Positions 1 through 8,322 of a stretch of 9,698 nucleotides of DNA are shown one piece after another (positions within the stretch are counted from its first letter, which is position 1; every line of letters starts with the position of its first letter). The stretch is from assembly GCF_036568665.1 (NCBI RefSeq), contig NZ_DATCSD010000358.1, positions 1 through 9,698 on the forward strand. Direction: 5' to 3'. A model generated the notes under the pieces. That model made no database searches. It worked only from the letters and a program-made list of their open reading frames with translations, and was not told the DNA's origin. A program made the translations under genes and the position numbers. This DNA is from Ohtaekwangia sp036568665 (GTDB lineage Bacteria > Bacteroidota > Bacteroidia > Cytophagales > Cyclobacteriaceae).

Positions 1-137
1 TGGAGAAAAGTCAGCTAACGGTTGCAGAAATTGCCTATCAGGTTGGCTTTAACAATCCAAAATACTTTGCTCGTTACTTCAAAGAGCAGTATAGCGTGCT
101 TCCTTCAGCCTATGCTTCCGGAAAAAGGAAAGCATAA
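1..137 (+). CDS. AraC-family DNA-binding domain, C-terminal end of a PUL regulator (partial)
   Basis: Reading from base 3, 44 codons run to a TAA at 135-137; the gene begins before the window. The translated piece contains TVAEIAYQVGF followed by NNPKYFARYFKEQYSVLPSAY. This is the second helix-turn-helix of the AraC/XylS DNA-binding domain, with the typical 'A..VGF....YF.R.FK...G..PS.Y' pattern. In Bacteroidota such a domain next to a PUL is most often the output end of a hybrid two-component system sensor, or of a free-standing AraC activator. The part that would tell these apart lies outside the window. It is co-directional with the PUL and separated from it by a long leader, so it most likely activates the genes downstream. 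The domain call is firm; the role as regulator of this PUL is inferred from position. Confidence 0.85.
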   Translation, partial: EKSQLTVAEIAYQVGFNNPKYFARYFKEQYSVLPSAYASGKRKA

Positions 138-214
138 AATAATTTCTTCCTGAAAAAGACATTCCAATCCTATATCTAAGCGATTTCGTGACCATCGTCT
201 TACGTTTCAGTTAG

Positions 215-222
215 TAGTTTTG
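215..222 (+). promoter_or_regulatory. Candidate Bacteroidota -7 promoter box (TAnnTTTG)
   Basis: The bases TAGTTTTG match the Bacteroidota sigma-ABfr -7 consensus TAnnTTTG exactly. No TTTG -33 box lies 19-21 bases upstream; the nearest similar bases are TTTC at 184-187, too far away. The box sits 18 bases before the ATG at 241, which would leave a very short 5' leader for the small ORF there. It could also start a long transcript into the GH31 gene. An eight-base motif with two free positions can occur by chance in AT-rich DNA, so this is a weak call. Confidence 0.3.
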
Positions 223-240
223 GTTTTAACCCAAGCAAGA

Positions 241-345
241 ATGTCGCAGGAGAAACTGAAACGGTTAAGCAGAATTATGTTGGCTATAGAGATAGCGATC
301 TACATCGCGATAGCTGCTTCGTTGTCGTTTATTGTTCTTTATTGA
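241..345 (+). CDS. Possible 34-residue single-span membrane microprotein
   Basis: An ATG at 241 opens 34 codons ending with TGA at 343-345. The product starts MSQEKLKRLSR, a polar and strongly basic segment, and continues as an almost uninterrupted hydrophobic stretch from residue 12 to 34 (about 22 residues of I, A, L, M, F, V and Y, with one E). This is the layout of a single membrane helix with a positively charged N-terminus. An exact TAnnTTTG box lies just upstream and a short hairpin (354-379) follows the stop. I recognise no family. It may be a chance ORF in a non-coding leader, because at this length neither codon bias nor homology can be judged by eye. It sits between the regulator and the first PUL enzyme. 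Confidence 0.3.
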   Translation: MSQEKLKRLSRIMLAIEIAIYIAIAASLSFIVLY

Positions 346-353
346 GTACACCC

Positions 354-379
354 GGATCATCCTGATCCACTCATCAGGA
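354..379 (+). other. Two overlapping, mutually exclusive short hairpins
   Basis: GGATCA at 354-359 pairs with TGATCC at 363-368 around a three-base loop. TCCTGAT at 360-366 pairs with ATCAGGA at 373-379 around a six-base loop. The two stems share bases, so only one can form at a time. They lie 9-34 bases after the stop of the small ORF at 241-345. The following bases (ATTTAAACC) are not a proper T-tract, so this is not a convincing intrinsic terminator. It could be a weak 3' end, an RNA switch or chance. Confidence 0.25.
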
Positions 380-718
380 ATTTAAACCGCTGTTATTTAC
401 AACATCTTCATGCTCGAAGAGGTATAGTACTTCGTGTGTCTTCTCGTTTCATTATTACAAATTGATTTTCTCTTCATGCACTGAGCAAACATCTCGATGA
501 AGAGTTAGATGTCGCTTTGCTTTCTGAAATTTCTCTTTCATCTCTTCAAAGCGATTTTGACCAGTCTTTTGCAACATTTTGATACCCCCTGAAAACGTTT
601 GAGCCTATAGGATCAGACAATTGAGTACCCTTTCAAGGCTGCTTGCTGCACTACCTTTACTGCAATCGATTACGAGAATTGTGTCTTGGAAACCGGTTGC
701 ATGAAAGATTATTATAGA
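380..718 (+). promoter_or_regulatory. Long structured leader upstream of the GH31 gene
   Basis: No gene of recognisable family is visible in this stretch on either strand. It contains an 8-base inverted repeat CTCTTCAT/ATGAAGAG (470-477 with 497-504), and next to it another, TCGCTTTG/CAAAGCGA (512-519 with 547-554). The nine bases TCTTCATGC occur twice (405-413 and 471-479), so the ATGAAGA at 497-503 could pair with either copy. Two palindromes centred on CG occur at 593-600 (AAACGTTT) and 664-671 (AATCGATT); that geometry is shared by LacI-family operators. A 27-codon ORF at 509-592 is probably chance. The region must hold the promoter and operator of the PUL operon, but their exact positions cannot be fixed by eye. 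Confidence 0.4.
631..659 (+). promoter_or_regulatory. Weak candidate promoter for the GH31-susCD operon
   Basis: TACCTTTA at 652-659 matches seven of eight positions of the -7 consensus TAnnTTTG. TTTC at 631-634 is a one-mismatch -33 element 17 bases upstream, shorter than the usual 19-21 spacing. Transcription would begin about 50 bases before the ATG at 719. Regulated PUL promoters often have poor core boxes because the activator compensates, which would fit. This is only the best-placed weak match and not a confident call. Confidence 0.2.
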
Positions 719-3550
719 ATGAAAAAAGCAGTACTAGTAAACATTATTTTGCTCGCCATAGTCCTGGCAGCATGCTCTACCAAAAAAGCATTTGAGAAAC
801 TTGAGGACGGTGTAATTGTGCAGTTGGATGCGGAGCATGGAGCTAAACGTGTGAAGCTGCAGGTAATTTCAGATGACATTATTCACGTAGCGGCCACACC
901 AGCCGATACATTTTCGAAAGCACAAAGCCTGGTAGTATTACCCGAAGTGAAAGGCACCTCTGCCTGGAAGCTGGAAGAATCTGCGGATGCTCTTACGCTG
1001 ATTACAAAATCGCTGCGTGCGAAAATCTCTTTAAAGACAGGTGAAGTTTCTTTTACCGATACAACGGGTCAGGTAATTCTCCAGGAAAAACAAGGCGGAG
1101 GAAAATCATTCTCACCTGTTACTATCGAGAACCTGAAAAGCTATGCGATTCGTCAGGAATTTGAATCGCCTGCCGACGAAGCTTTCTATGGATTAGGGGG
1201 GCATCAAAATGGTCAGTTGAATTACAAAGGACAAGATGTAGATCTGACACAACAGAATATAGTGGATGTTATTCCTTTCTTATACTCCAGCAAGAACTAC
1301 GGTTTGCTGTGGGATAATTACTCCATCACCAAGTTTGGCGATCCGCGCGAATATCAACCACTCAATTCACTTAAACTTTTTACAAAGGATGGAAAAGAAG
1401 GCGGACTCACGGCCGATTATTATGTAGAGAGTAAAATCAAAGAGAGTAAAACCGAAGGTGATATCAACTTTCAATATTTAGAAACACCACAGGTTGACAG
1501 CTTCCCAAAAGATGTTTCGCACAAAGGTAAAATTGTGTGGGAAGGATCGTTTACCTCAGATGCTGCCGGTCTGCATAAATTCCAGGTATACTCTTCCGGG
1601 TATATAAAAGTTTGGATTGATGGTACACAGATACTGGATAAGTGGAGACAAAACTGGAATCCGTGGACAAATAAATTCAATGTGGATGTTAAGTCTGGCG
1701 AAAAGCATACTATAAAAATAGAGTGGAATCCGGATGATGCAGGTTATCTCGCAGTAAAACATCTCGATCCATATTCTGCCGAAGATCAAAATCGTTTGTC
1801 GTTGGCAAGCGAAGTAGGGGATGAGATCAACTACTATTTCATTAAAGGTAAAGATGCTGATGATGTAATCAGCGGTTATCGCACCATCACCGGTAAGGCA
1901 CCGATCGTTCCGAAGTGGGCGATGGGTTTTTGGCAAAGCCGTGAACGCTATACCAATAGTAAAGACCTGGTGGATGTAGTAAAAGAATATCGCAAGCGCC
2001 ATATCCCTCTCGATAATATAGTGCTCGATTGGCAGTATTGGGAAGATCCGAAGTGGGGCTCACACGAATTTGATCTGAAGCGTTTCCCTGATCCGAAAGG
2101 AATGGTAAACGAGCTTCACAATGATCTGCACGCACAACTGATGATCTCTGTGTGGCCGAAGTTTAACAAGGGCACTGACAACTATGAGGAAATGCGCAAG
2201 AATGGTTTCCTGTATATGCACAACATTGAGAAGAAGAGAAAAGATTGGGTGGGTATAGGATATGAATCTACCTTCTACGATCCGTTCAATCTGGAAGCTG
2301 GCAAACTTTTCTGGAAGCAGATCGACAAAAATCTGAATTCTATAGGTATAGATGCATGGTGGCTTGACGCGACCGAGCCGGATATCCACTCGAACATTTC
2401 TATTGACGAGCGCAAGATCAACATGAGTACTGCGATGGGTCCTGGTGCTAAATATTTCAACGCATATTCATTGATGAATGCAAAAGGAGTTTATGAAGGA
2501 CAACGTAAATCAAGTCCGGAGAAACGTGTGTTCATTCTTACTCGCTCGGCTTTTGCAGGGCAACAACGCTATGGCGCTGTTACCTGGAGTGGAGATATAG
2601 TATCGCGCTGGAGCGATTTGCAGGATCAGATTGCCACCGGTATAAATTTCTCCCTGAGTGGTATACCCTACTGGACGATGGATATAGGAGGTTTTGCCGT
2701 AGAGAAACGTTTCTACAACCTTACGGGAGAAACATTAACCGAGTGGAGAGAATTGAATACACGCTGGTTCCAGTTCGGAGCGTTCTGCCCGGTGTTCCGC
2801 TCACATGGTCAGTTTCCGCTTCGCGAAATATATAATATAGCTCCGGAAGGAACGGCAGAGTATAACAGTCTGGTATATTACGATAAGTTGCGCTATCATC
2901 TGTTGCCCTATATATACTCATTGGCTGGTCATAGCTACTTTAATAACTATACCATTATGCGCGGTCTCGTGATGGATTTTCATGCCGATAATAAAGCATA
3001 CAATGTGGCTGATGAGTATATGTTCGGTCCGTCATTATTGATAAACCCTGTACATACTTTCAAGGCGAGAACACGCGAAGTATATCTGCCTGCTACAACC
3101 GGATGGTATGATTTATATACAGGTCAATATTGGGAAGGTGGTCAAACCATCCAGGCAAACGCTCCGCTTGACCGAGTGCCAGTATATGTGAAAGAAGGTT
3201 CTATTATACCTGCCGGTCCGGAAGTTCAATATACTAGCGAGAAGCCTGCCGATCCGCTTACACTCTATGTATATACCGGTAAAGATGCATCCTTCGCACT
3301 CTATGAGGATGAAAACATCAACTACGATTACGAACAAGGTAAATATAGCACGATACCCTTTACCTATAGCGAAGCATCCAAAACGCTAACGATTGGCGAA
3401 CGTCAGGGAAGTTTCCCGGGCATGCTGCAAAAGAGAACAGTAAAAATAATTTGGGTTAAAAAAGATCATGCTGTCGGGGTGAGCTTCAATGCTCAACCCG
3501 ATCAGGTGATCGAGTATACCGGTGCTTCCGTGACAATAGAAAATAAATAA
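719..3550 (+). CDS. GH31 lipoprotein with inserted PA14 domain, probable xyloglucan alpha-xylosidase
   Basis: A 943-residue enzyme expected to remove terminal alpha-xylose from xyloglucan oligosaccharides. Residues 1-19 (MKK, hydrophobic run, LAAC) are a lipoprotein signal with Cys19 as lipid anchor. An N-terminal beta domain includes the conserved FYGLGGHQNGQ stretch. A PA14 domain lies at roughly 245-360 (WEGSFTSDAAG, then a VWIDG strand). The catalytic barrel spans about 395-730 and a beta-rich region follows. In GH31 terms Asp550 in WWLDATEPD is the nucleophile and Asp626 in TWSGD the acid/base. PA14 insertion plus the WWLDATEPD form resembles Cellvibrio CjXyl31A-type alpha-xylosidases; alpha-glucosidase activity cannot be excluded. 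I chose ATG 719 because it gives a compact MKK signal peptide; ATG 701 and TTG 686 are in frame upstream. The residues after Cys19 (STKK) are basic, suggesting a periplasmic enzyme. No terminator separates it from susC, 65 bases downstream. Confidence 0.88.
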   Translation: MKKAVLVNIILLAIVLAACSTKKAFEKLEDGVIVQLDAEHGAKRVKLQVISDDIIHVAATPADTFSKAQSLVVLPEVKGTSAWKLEESADALTLITKSLRAKISLKTGEVSFTDTTGQVILQEKQGGGKSFSPVTIENLKSYAIRQEFESPADEAFYGLGGHQNGQLNYKGQDVDLTQQNIVDVIPFLYSSKNYGLLWDNYSITKFGDPREYQPLNSLKLFTKDGKEGGLTADYYVESKIKESKTEGDINFQYLETPQVDSFPKDVSHKGKIVWEGSFTSDAAGLHKFQVYSSGYIKVWIDGTQILDKWRQNWNPWTNKFNVDVKSGEKHTIKIEWNPDDAGYLAVKHLDPYSAEDQNRLSLASEVGDEINYYFIKGKDADDVISGYRTITGKAPIVPKWAMGFWQSRERYTNSKDLVDVVKEYRKRHIPLDNIVLDWQYWEDPKWGSHEFDLKRFPDPKGMVNELHNDLHAQLMISVWPKFNKGTDNYEEMRKNGFLYMHNIEKKRKDWVGIGYESTFYDPFNLEAGKLFWKQIDKNLNSIGIDAWWLDATEPDIHSNISIDERKINMSTAMGPGAKYFNAYSLMNAKGVYEGQRKSSPEKRVFILTRSAFAGQQRYGAVTWSGDIVSRWSDLQDQIATGINFSLSGIPYWTMDIGGFAVEKRFYNLTGETLTEWRELNTRWFQFGAFCPVFRSHGQFPLREIYNIAPEGTAEYNSLVYYDKLRYHLLPYIYSLAGHSYFNNYTIMRGLVMDFHADNKAYNVADEYMFGPSLLINPVHTFKARTREVYLPATTGWYDLYTGQYWEGGQTIQANAPLDRVPVYVKEGSIIPAGPEVQYTSEKPADPLTLYVYTGKDASFALYEDENINYDYEQGKYSTIPFTYSEASKTLTIGERQGSFPGMLQKRTVKIIWVKKDHAVGVSFNAQPDQVIEYTGASVTIENK

Positions 3551-3615
3551 GAATTCAACTTCCGATGCAAAAGGAACTGGAGATAAATAAAGAACAGCTA
3601 AACCAAAATTAACCT

Positions 3616-6600
3616 ATGATTAAAAAAGTCTACAGAAGCGTATGGTTTGCTTCCGTATGTTTCTTCCTGGTAGGATTAGTTTCTGCGCATGCGCAGAAAC
3701 AGGTGGTGTCCGGGAAAGTGACGGATGCGGCCGGTGCGCCGCTACCGGGTGTGAACATTCTGATAAAAGGTACCACCTTTGGTACTAATACAGATGCTGA
3801 GGGAGCTTACTCGATTGAAGCTTCACCGAATGATGTGCTGGTGTTATCCTTTATCGGATATAAATCGAAAGAAGTACCCGTGGGTAGCCAGACTAAACTG
3901 GATATTCCATTGGAAGAAGATATATCTACTCTGCAAGAAGTTGTGGTGGTGGGATATGGCGAGCAGAAGAAAGCACTGAATACAGGGGCAAACCTCCAGG
4001 TAAAAGGTGAAGACTTAATGAAGCAAAGCTCAACGAACGCATTGCAAGCATTACAAGGACAAGCACCTGGTGTGCAAATCGCCTCTACATCTGGTCAGCC
4101 AGGCGAAGCAATGAAAGTGACTATCCGCGGTGTTGGGTCAACAATCGGTAATAACCCGCTATATGTAGTGGATGGTGTTATCACCAGCGATATCACGTAC
4201 CTGAATAACGGAGATATAGCTTCATTGACTGTATTGAAAGATGCAGCGTCTGCAGCGATCTACGGTTCGCAGGCTGCTAACGGGGTTGTACTGATTACTA
4301 CTAAGAAGGGTAAATCAGGCCATGCGCAAGTAACATTTGATTCTTACTATGGCGTACAGAACGTAGCCAGAAAAGTAAATCTTCTCAATGCAAAAGAGTA
4401 TGCGATCATTGCTAACGAAGCGGCCGTAAACTCAGGTAACTCTCCGATCTATTCCAACGATTATATCGATTCATTAGGAACTGCCGGTACAAACTGGATG
4501 GATCAGATGTTTGTGAAAAATGCCGCTACGCAAAACTATTCCCTTGGAGTATCTGGTGGTAACGATAAGTCAGTGTATTCTTCATCACTTTCTTATTTGT
4601 CGCAAGCTGGTATTGTAGGTGGAAAAGATTATTCAAACTATAAACGCTATAATTTCCGCTTTAACTCCGAGCATAAGTTGTTCAAAGACATTGTGACTGT
4701 GGGAGAGAACATGAATTTTGCGTTTGTAGATAATCACGGTATAGGAGTTGGTAATCAATACAACAATACTTTACGCGGTGCCTTCGTAACTACACCTTTG
4801 CTGAAGAATGATAAATCTGATTCAGTAGGTATGTTCAACCAGGCGAACCCTTATTACCAGATGGTATATAACAGCCAGAGCCGGAATAAAACACAGCGTG
4901 TTATCGGAAATATATACTTTCAGGTAGAACCGATTGCTAACCTGAAATTCAGGTCAAGTCTGGGTATAGACTATAACTCGTACGATGGTCAATCCTATAG
5001 ACCTAAGTATAGATTGTCGACATACTCTTTCAATAAAATTCCGACAATAAGCCAGTCGATGAGCAAGGGCCAGACAATTCTTTGGGATAACTTGTTAAGC
5101 TATGGATTTACACTGGCGCAAAAACATAAATTTGATGTGATGGTGGGTACTTCTATGTATAAATATGGAGGAAGCTACCTGAATGCAACCAAGACCGGTT
5201 CTGTTTTTAATGATGTAGACCATGCGTGGATCAGTAACGGAACAAGTAATACAGCTACTGCAACCGGAGCAGCATACGATCCAGACCACCGCTTGTCATA
5301 CTTCGGAAGACTTAGCTATAACTTTGAGGAGACTTATCTGTTCAATGCGACATTCCGTGCTGATGGTTCTTCAAAATTTGCTAAAGGACATCAGTGGGGA
5401 TATTTCCCATCTGTATCTGCAGGTTGGGTAATCACCAACGAATCATTTATGGATAACACCAGCAACTGGTTAAATTCATTGAAACTACGTGCAAGCTGGG
5501 GGCAAGTGGGTAGCCAGAATGTTTCGGCATTCCAATATCAGGCTCCTATCAATTTCACCAATACATACTATATCTTCGGTGGAACAGAGGGAGCACTTAC
5601 AGCAGGTTCGTATCCTAGCAGATTGTCAAATCCGAACCTGAAATGGGAAACATCTGAGCAAACCGATGTTGGTTTCGATGCAGCTTTCCTCAATGGTAAA
5701 TTTACAGCAAGCGTTGACTGGTATATTAAAACCAATAAGAACTGGTTGATCAATGCTCCTGTGCTGGCAACAGCGGGTGCTCTTCCTCCTTACATTAACG
5801 GAGGTGGTGTAAAGAACAAAGGTCTTGAATTAGCACTTGCTTACAATAACAGTCTTGGCGATCTGAATTACCGTGTAGGTGTAAACGGTGCTTACAATAA
5901 GAATACGGTAAGCCATATACCCAATGCAGACGGAATTATACACGGTCAGGCAAACCAGATATATGATAACGCTACTGAATTTAACAGAGCTGCCAATGGA
6001 TATCCTGTTGGATATTTCTGGGGATATAAAACCAATGGGTTGTTCCAGACAGACGAAGATGTAACATCCTATACATCAAAAGATGGTACTCTTCTGCAAC
6101 CCAGCGCTAAGCCTGGTGATGTTCGCTATGTAGATGTAAATGGTGATGGCGTGATCGATGAGAAAGACAAGACTATGATCGGTAATCCGAATCCTAAATA
6201 TACTTTTGGTTTCTCAATTGCTGCGGATTACAAAGGATTCGACTTGTCTATTCAGGCCAGCGGAGTTGCCGGAAATCAGATCGTACAATCATACAGAAGT
6301 CCTTCCAGTAAATATGGTAACTATACTACCGAAATACTGGAGCGTTGGCACGGAGCAGGTACTTCAAACAGAATACCGCGTGTAACCGAGTCGAACGAAA
6401 ACTGGGCTAACTTCTCAGATCTATATGTACACAATGGTGATTATCTCAGAATAAACAACGTTACGCTGGGATATGATTTCACCAAGATCATTAAACAGAA
6501 TTATTTCACACAATTCAGACTATATGTTTCTGCGTTGAATCTCTTCACCTTTACGAAGTATAATGGTATGGATCCGGAAGTTGGGTATGGCACTGATGGA

Positions 6601-6675
6601 TTTACTTCAGGTGTTGATGTGGGCTACTATCCACGTCCAAGAACCTACATGGTTGGGTTGAATGTGAAACTCTAA
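3616..6675 (+). CDS. susC: SusC/RagA-family TonB-dependent outer membrane glycan transporter
   Basis: A 1019-residue outer membrane importer that takes up oligosaccharides captured by SusD, powered by TonB-ExbBD. Residues 1-26 form a signal peptide ending in SAHA, cleaved before QKQ. A carboxypeptidase-regulatory-like beta domain covers about 28-105 (VSGKVTDAAGAPLPGVNILIKGT, cited here only as a family hallmark in its first residues). The TonB box region is EVVVVGYG at 108-115, followed by the plug at about 120-230 (IRGVGS, NNPLYVVDGV, LKDAASAAIYGS) and then the 22-strand barrel to the C-terminus. DVNGDGVIDEKD at about 840-851 is the EF-hand-like acidic loop common in SusC barrels. The length is typical of the family. 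The stop is three bases before the susD start, indicating co-transcription and likely translational coupling. The symbol denotes the family; the substrate is inferred from the neighbouring glycosidases. No frameshift or gap is visible. Confidence 0.96.
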   Translation: MIKKVYRSVWFASVCFFLVGLVSAHAQKQVVSGKVTDAAGAPLPGVNILIKGTTFGTNTDAEGAYSIEASPNDVLVLSFIGYKSKEVPVGSQTKLDIPLEEDISTLQEVVVVGYGEQKKALNTGANLQVKGEDLMKQSSTNALQALQGQAPGVQIASTSGQPGEAMKVTIRGVGSTIGNNPLYVVDGVITSDITYLNNGDIASLTVLKDAASAAIYGSQAANGVVLITTKKGKSGHAQVTFDSYYGVQNVARKVNLLNAKEYAIIANEAAVNSGNSPIYSNDYIDSLGTAGTNWMDQMFVKNAATQNYSLGVSGGNDKSVYSSSLSYLSQAGIVGGKDYSNYKRYNFRFNSEHKLFKDIVTVGENMNFAFVDNHGIGVGNQYNNTLRGAFVTTPLLKNDKSDSVGMFNQANPYYQMVYNSQSRNKTQRVIGNIYFQVEPIANLKFRSSLGIDYNSYDGQSYRPKYRLSTYSFNKIPTISQSMSKGQTILWDNLLSYGFTLAQKHKFDVMVGTSMYKYGGSYLNATKTGSVFNDVDHAWISNGTSNTATATGAAYDPDHRLSYFGRLSYNFEETYLFNATFRADGSSKFAKGHQWGYFPSVSAGWVITNESFMDNTSNWLNSLKLRASWGQVGSQNVSAFQYQAPINFTNTYYIFGGTEGALTAGSYPSRLSNPNLKWETSEQTDVGFDAAFLNGKFTASVDWYIKTNKNWLINAPVLATAGALPPYINGGGVKNKGLELALAYNNSLGDLNYRVGVNGAYNKNTVSHIPNADGIIHGQANQIYDNATEFNRAANGYPVGYFWGYKTNGLFQTDEDVTSYTSKDGTLLQPSAKPGDVRYVDVNGDGVIDEKDKTMIGNPNPKYTFGFSIAADYKGFDLSIQASGVAGNQIVQSYRSPSSKYGNYTTEILERWHGAGTSNRIPRVTESNENWANFSDLYVHNGDYLRINNVTLGYDFTKIIKQNYFTQFRLYVSALNLFTFTKYNGMDPEVGYGTDGFTSGVDVGYYPRPRTYMVGLNVKL
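3679..3700. repeat. Perfect 22-bp palindrome within the susC signal-peptide codons
   Basis: GTTTCTGCGCA at 3679-3689 is followed at once by its exact reverse complement (3690-3700). As RNA it can fold into a nine-base-pair stem with a CATG loop, starting 63 bases after the A of the susC start codon. It covers the codons for V-S-A-H-A-Q-K at the signal-peptidase site. Part of the symmetry comes from the common AHAQ ending when alanine is written GCG (GCG CAT GCG CAG). The flanking Ser and Lys codons extend it to 22 bases. Whether it has a regulatory role is unknown. Confidence 0.9.
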
Positions 6676-6678
6676 AAA

Positions 6679-8295
6679 ATGAAATGTATGAGAAAGTTTA
6701 ATATATATACAGTAGTTGTAAGCCTGTTGGTATTGAGCGGATGTAGTGATTTTCTGGATACAGAATCATACACAACATCAACAGTTGAAAATTATTATAA
6801 AACACCTGCTGAAGCTTACAGTGCACTGGTAGGCTGTTATGATGGCGTGCAGGCCTTATGGTCTGGCGGCATTGCTTTCCCTGTGGCATCTGAAGTATTT
6901 TCAGATGATGTATTTGGTGGTACAGGTAACGGTGATGGTTTTGGATACCAGATGATGGATGAATTTGATAAGGGGCGTTCACCATCCGATCAAAGCCTAT
7001 TCAATGCAAACTGGGTAAATTATTATAAAGCTATTTATCGCTGCAATATACTTTTAGGTAAGCTTGATCAGGTTAATTGGGGAACAGATACAAGCCTCAA
7101 AGCAACATACGAAGCTGAAGCGAGATTTCTGCGCGCCTACATGTACTTTGATATGGTTCGTCTATGGGGTAACATTCCGTTGTTGACAGAGCCTTCTGCC
7201 GATAACATTCCTCAGGCTGATCCTCAGGCTGTATATGCACAGATAGCGCAAGATCTGGTGTTTGCAAGTGAAAATCTGGCAGCTACTACATATGCCAACC
7301 AACCGACTGCTACACACGGACGTGTTACCAAGTGGGCGGCAGAATCCCTGATTGGAAGAGTATATCTATACTATACCGGCTATTATCAGCAACCGGATCT
7401 CGCGGGCGTTGTTACAAAAGCACAAGCACTCGCTTATCTCGAAGATGTAATTGCCAATAGCGGTCATGGTCTTGTTTCCAGTTTTGCGAATCTGTGGCCG
7501 GCTGCTTCTGTAGACAACTATGCAGGTGAGGATAATAAAGAAACAATCTTCGCTATCAAATATACCTATACCAGCGACTATACAACTGGAAATGATGATG
7601 GTAACAAATGGCTGGTTATGGTGGGTATGCGCGCCTTCTCATCGTACCCATACGGAAATGGATGGGGAGCATGTACTGTGAATTCCGACTTATGGGATGC
7701 TTATAGCAGCACTGATACACGTAAAGTAGCTTCGATTATATCCATAGAAGGTGAAAACATAGCCTTCGATAACCAAAAGGATCAACGTGAATATACCGGC
7801 TACTATATGAAGAAGTATACTCCTATGATCAACAAGAATGGCGAAAGTGTATCGGCTGCCGAAGCTGCCGCTTTGGGATTGAACAGCGATTTCCAGATTA
7901 GCCAGTTCCAGGATTATGTAGTAATTCGTTATGCCGATGTTCTCTTGATGGCTGCAGAATTAGGCAGCGCAAATGCTCAGTCGTACTTCGATCAGGTAAG
8001 ACAACGCGCTTATGGAACGAACTTTACTCAACTGGCGGTGTCGCAGGCAAATATTCTGAATGAACGCAGACTTGAATTTGCCCTGGAGGGTATACGATAT
8101 TGGGATTTACTTCGTCAAGGAGTTGATGTTGCCGCGACTCAAATTGCTGAAACAACCGAGGTTCTAAATGGCGGGGTTACAACAACGAAGACAATCAGTG
8201 CTTCGAAAATTCAGGAAACGAAGGGATTACAGCAGATACCTGCTACACAAATAAGTTTATCGAACGGTGTGTTGAAGCAAAACACTGGCTGGTAA
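6679..8295 (+). CDS. susD: SusD/RagB-family surface glycan-binding lipoprotein
   Basis: A 538-residue lid lipoprotein that sits on the SusC barrel and binds the incoming glycan. The signal peptide ends in the lipobox LSGC with Cys22 lipidated; the next residues, SDFLDTES, are the typical SusD start. The N-terminal helical part includes YYKTPAEAYSALVGCYD and AEARFLRAYMYFDMVRLWGNIPLL (about 150-175), the tetratricopeptide-like core of the family. Near the C-terminus ERRLEFALEGIRYWDLLR (462-479) is the conserved SusD_RagB signature. ATG 6679 is chosen, three bases after the susC stop; ATG 6688 in frame is equally possible and would give MRKF as the signal start. The sequence looks intact. The 10-base direct repeat TCCTCAGGCT at 7209 and 7221 encodes the short repeat PQA-D-PQA, a minor oddity. 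Substrate specificity cannot be read from the sequence. Confidence 0.96.
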   Translation: MKCMRKFNIYTVVVSLLVLSGCSDFLDTESYTTSTVENYYKTPAEAYSALVGCYDGVQALWSGGIAFPVASEVFSDDVFGGTGNGDGFGYQMMDEFDKGRSPSDQSLFNANWVNYYKAIYRCNILLGKLDQVNWGTDTSLKATYEAEARFLRAYMYFDMVRLWGNIPLLTEPSADNIPQADPQAVYAQIAQDLVFASENLAATTYANQPTATHGRVTKWAAESLIGRVYLYYTGYYQQPDLAGVVTKAQALAYLEDVIANSGHGLVSSFANLWPAASVDNYAGEDNKETIFAIKYTYTSDYTTGNDDGNKWLVMVGMRAFSSYPYGNGWGACTVNSDLWDAYSSTDTRKVASIISIEGENIAFDNQKDQREYTGYYMKKYTPMINKNGESVSAAEAAALGLNSDFQISQFQDYVVIRYADVLLMAAELGSANAQSYFDQVRQRAYGTNFTQLAVSQANILNERRLEFALEGIRYWDLLRQGVDVAATQIAETTEVLNGGVTTTKTISASKIQETKGLQQIPATQISLSNGVLKQNTGW

Positions 8296-8322
8296 TTGTC
8301 GCTGACCTAACTTATTATAATT

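Noticed and set aside
509..592. A 27-codon ORF (starts MSLCFLKFLF) in the leader
   Set aside because: It overlaps the inverted repeat at 512-554, has no promoter or start signal, and its phenylalanine/leucine-rich content is what T-rich DNA gives by chance.
1556..2002. A 148-codon open frame on the minus strand inside the GH31 gene
   Set aside because: It lies wholly opposite a well-supported GH31 coding region, its product has no recognisable domain, and it is best explained as an antisense shadow. The same holds for the other minus-strand frames in 1471-3337, 5095-5753 and 6698-6985.
3551..3615. Possible promoter or terminator between GH31 and susC
   Set aside because: No hairpin with a T-tract and no TTTG/TAnnTTTG pair is visible in these 65 bases. 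A near match (TAATTTG) at the end of the GH31 gene has wrong spacing and no -33 box.
3779..3979. A 66-codon + strand frame inside susC in another reading frame
   Set aside because: It overlaps the carboxypeptidase-regulatory-like domain and TonB box of susC, and its product shows no sensible features.
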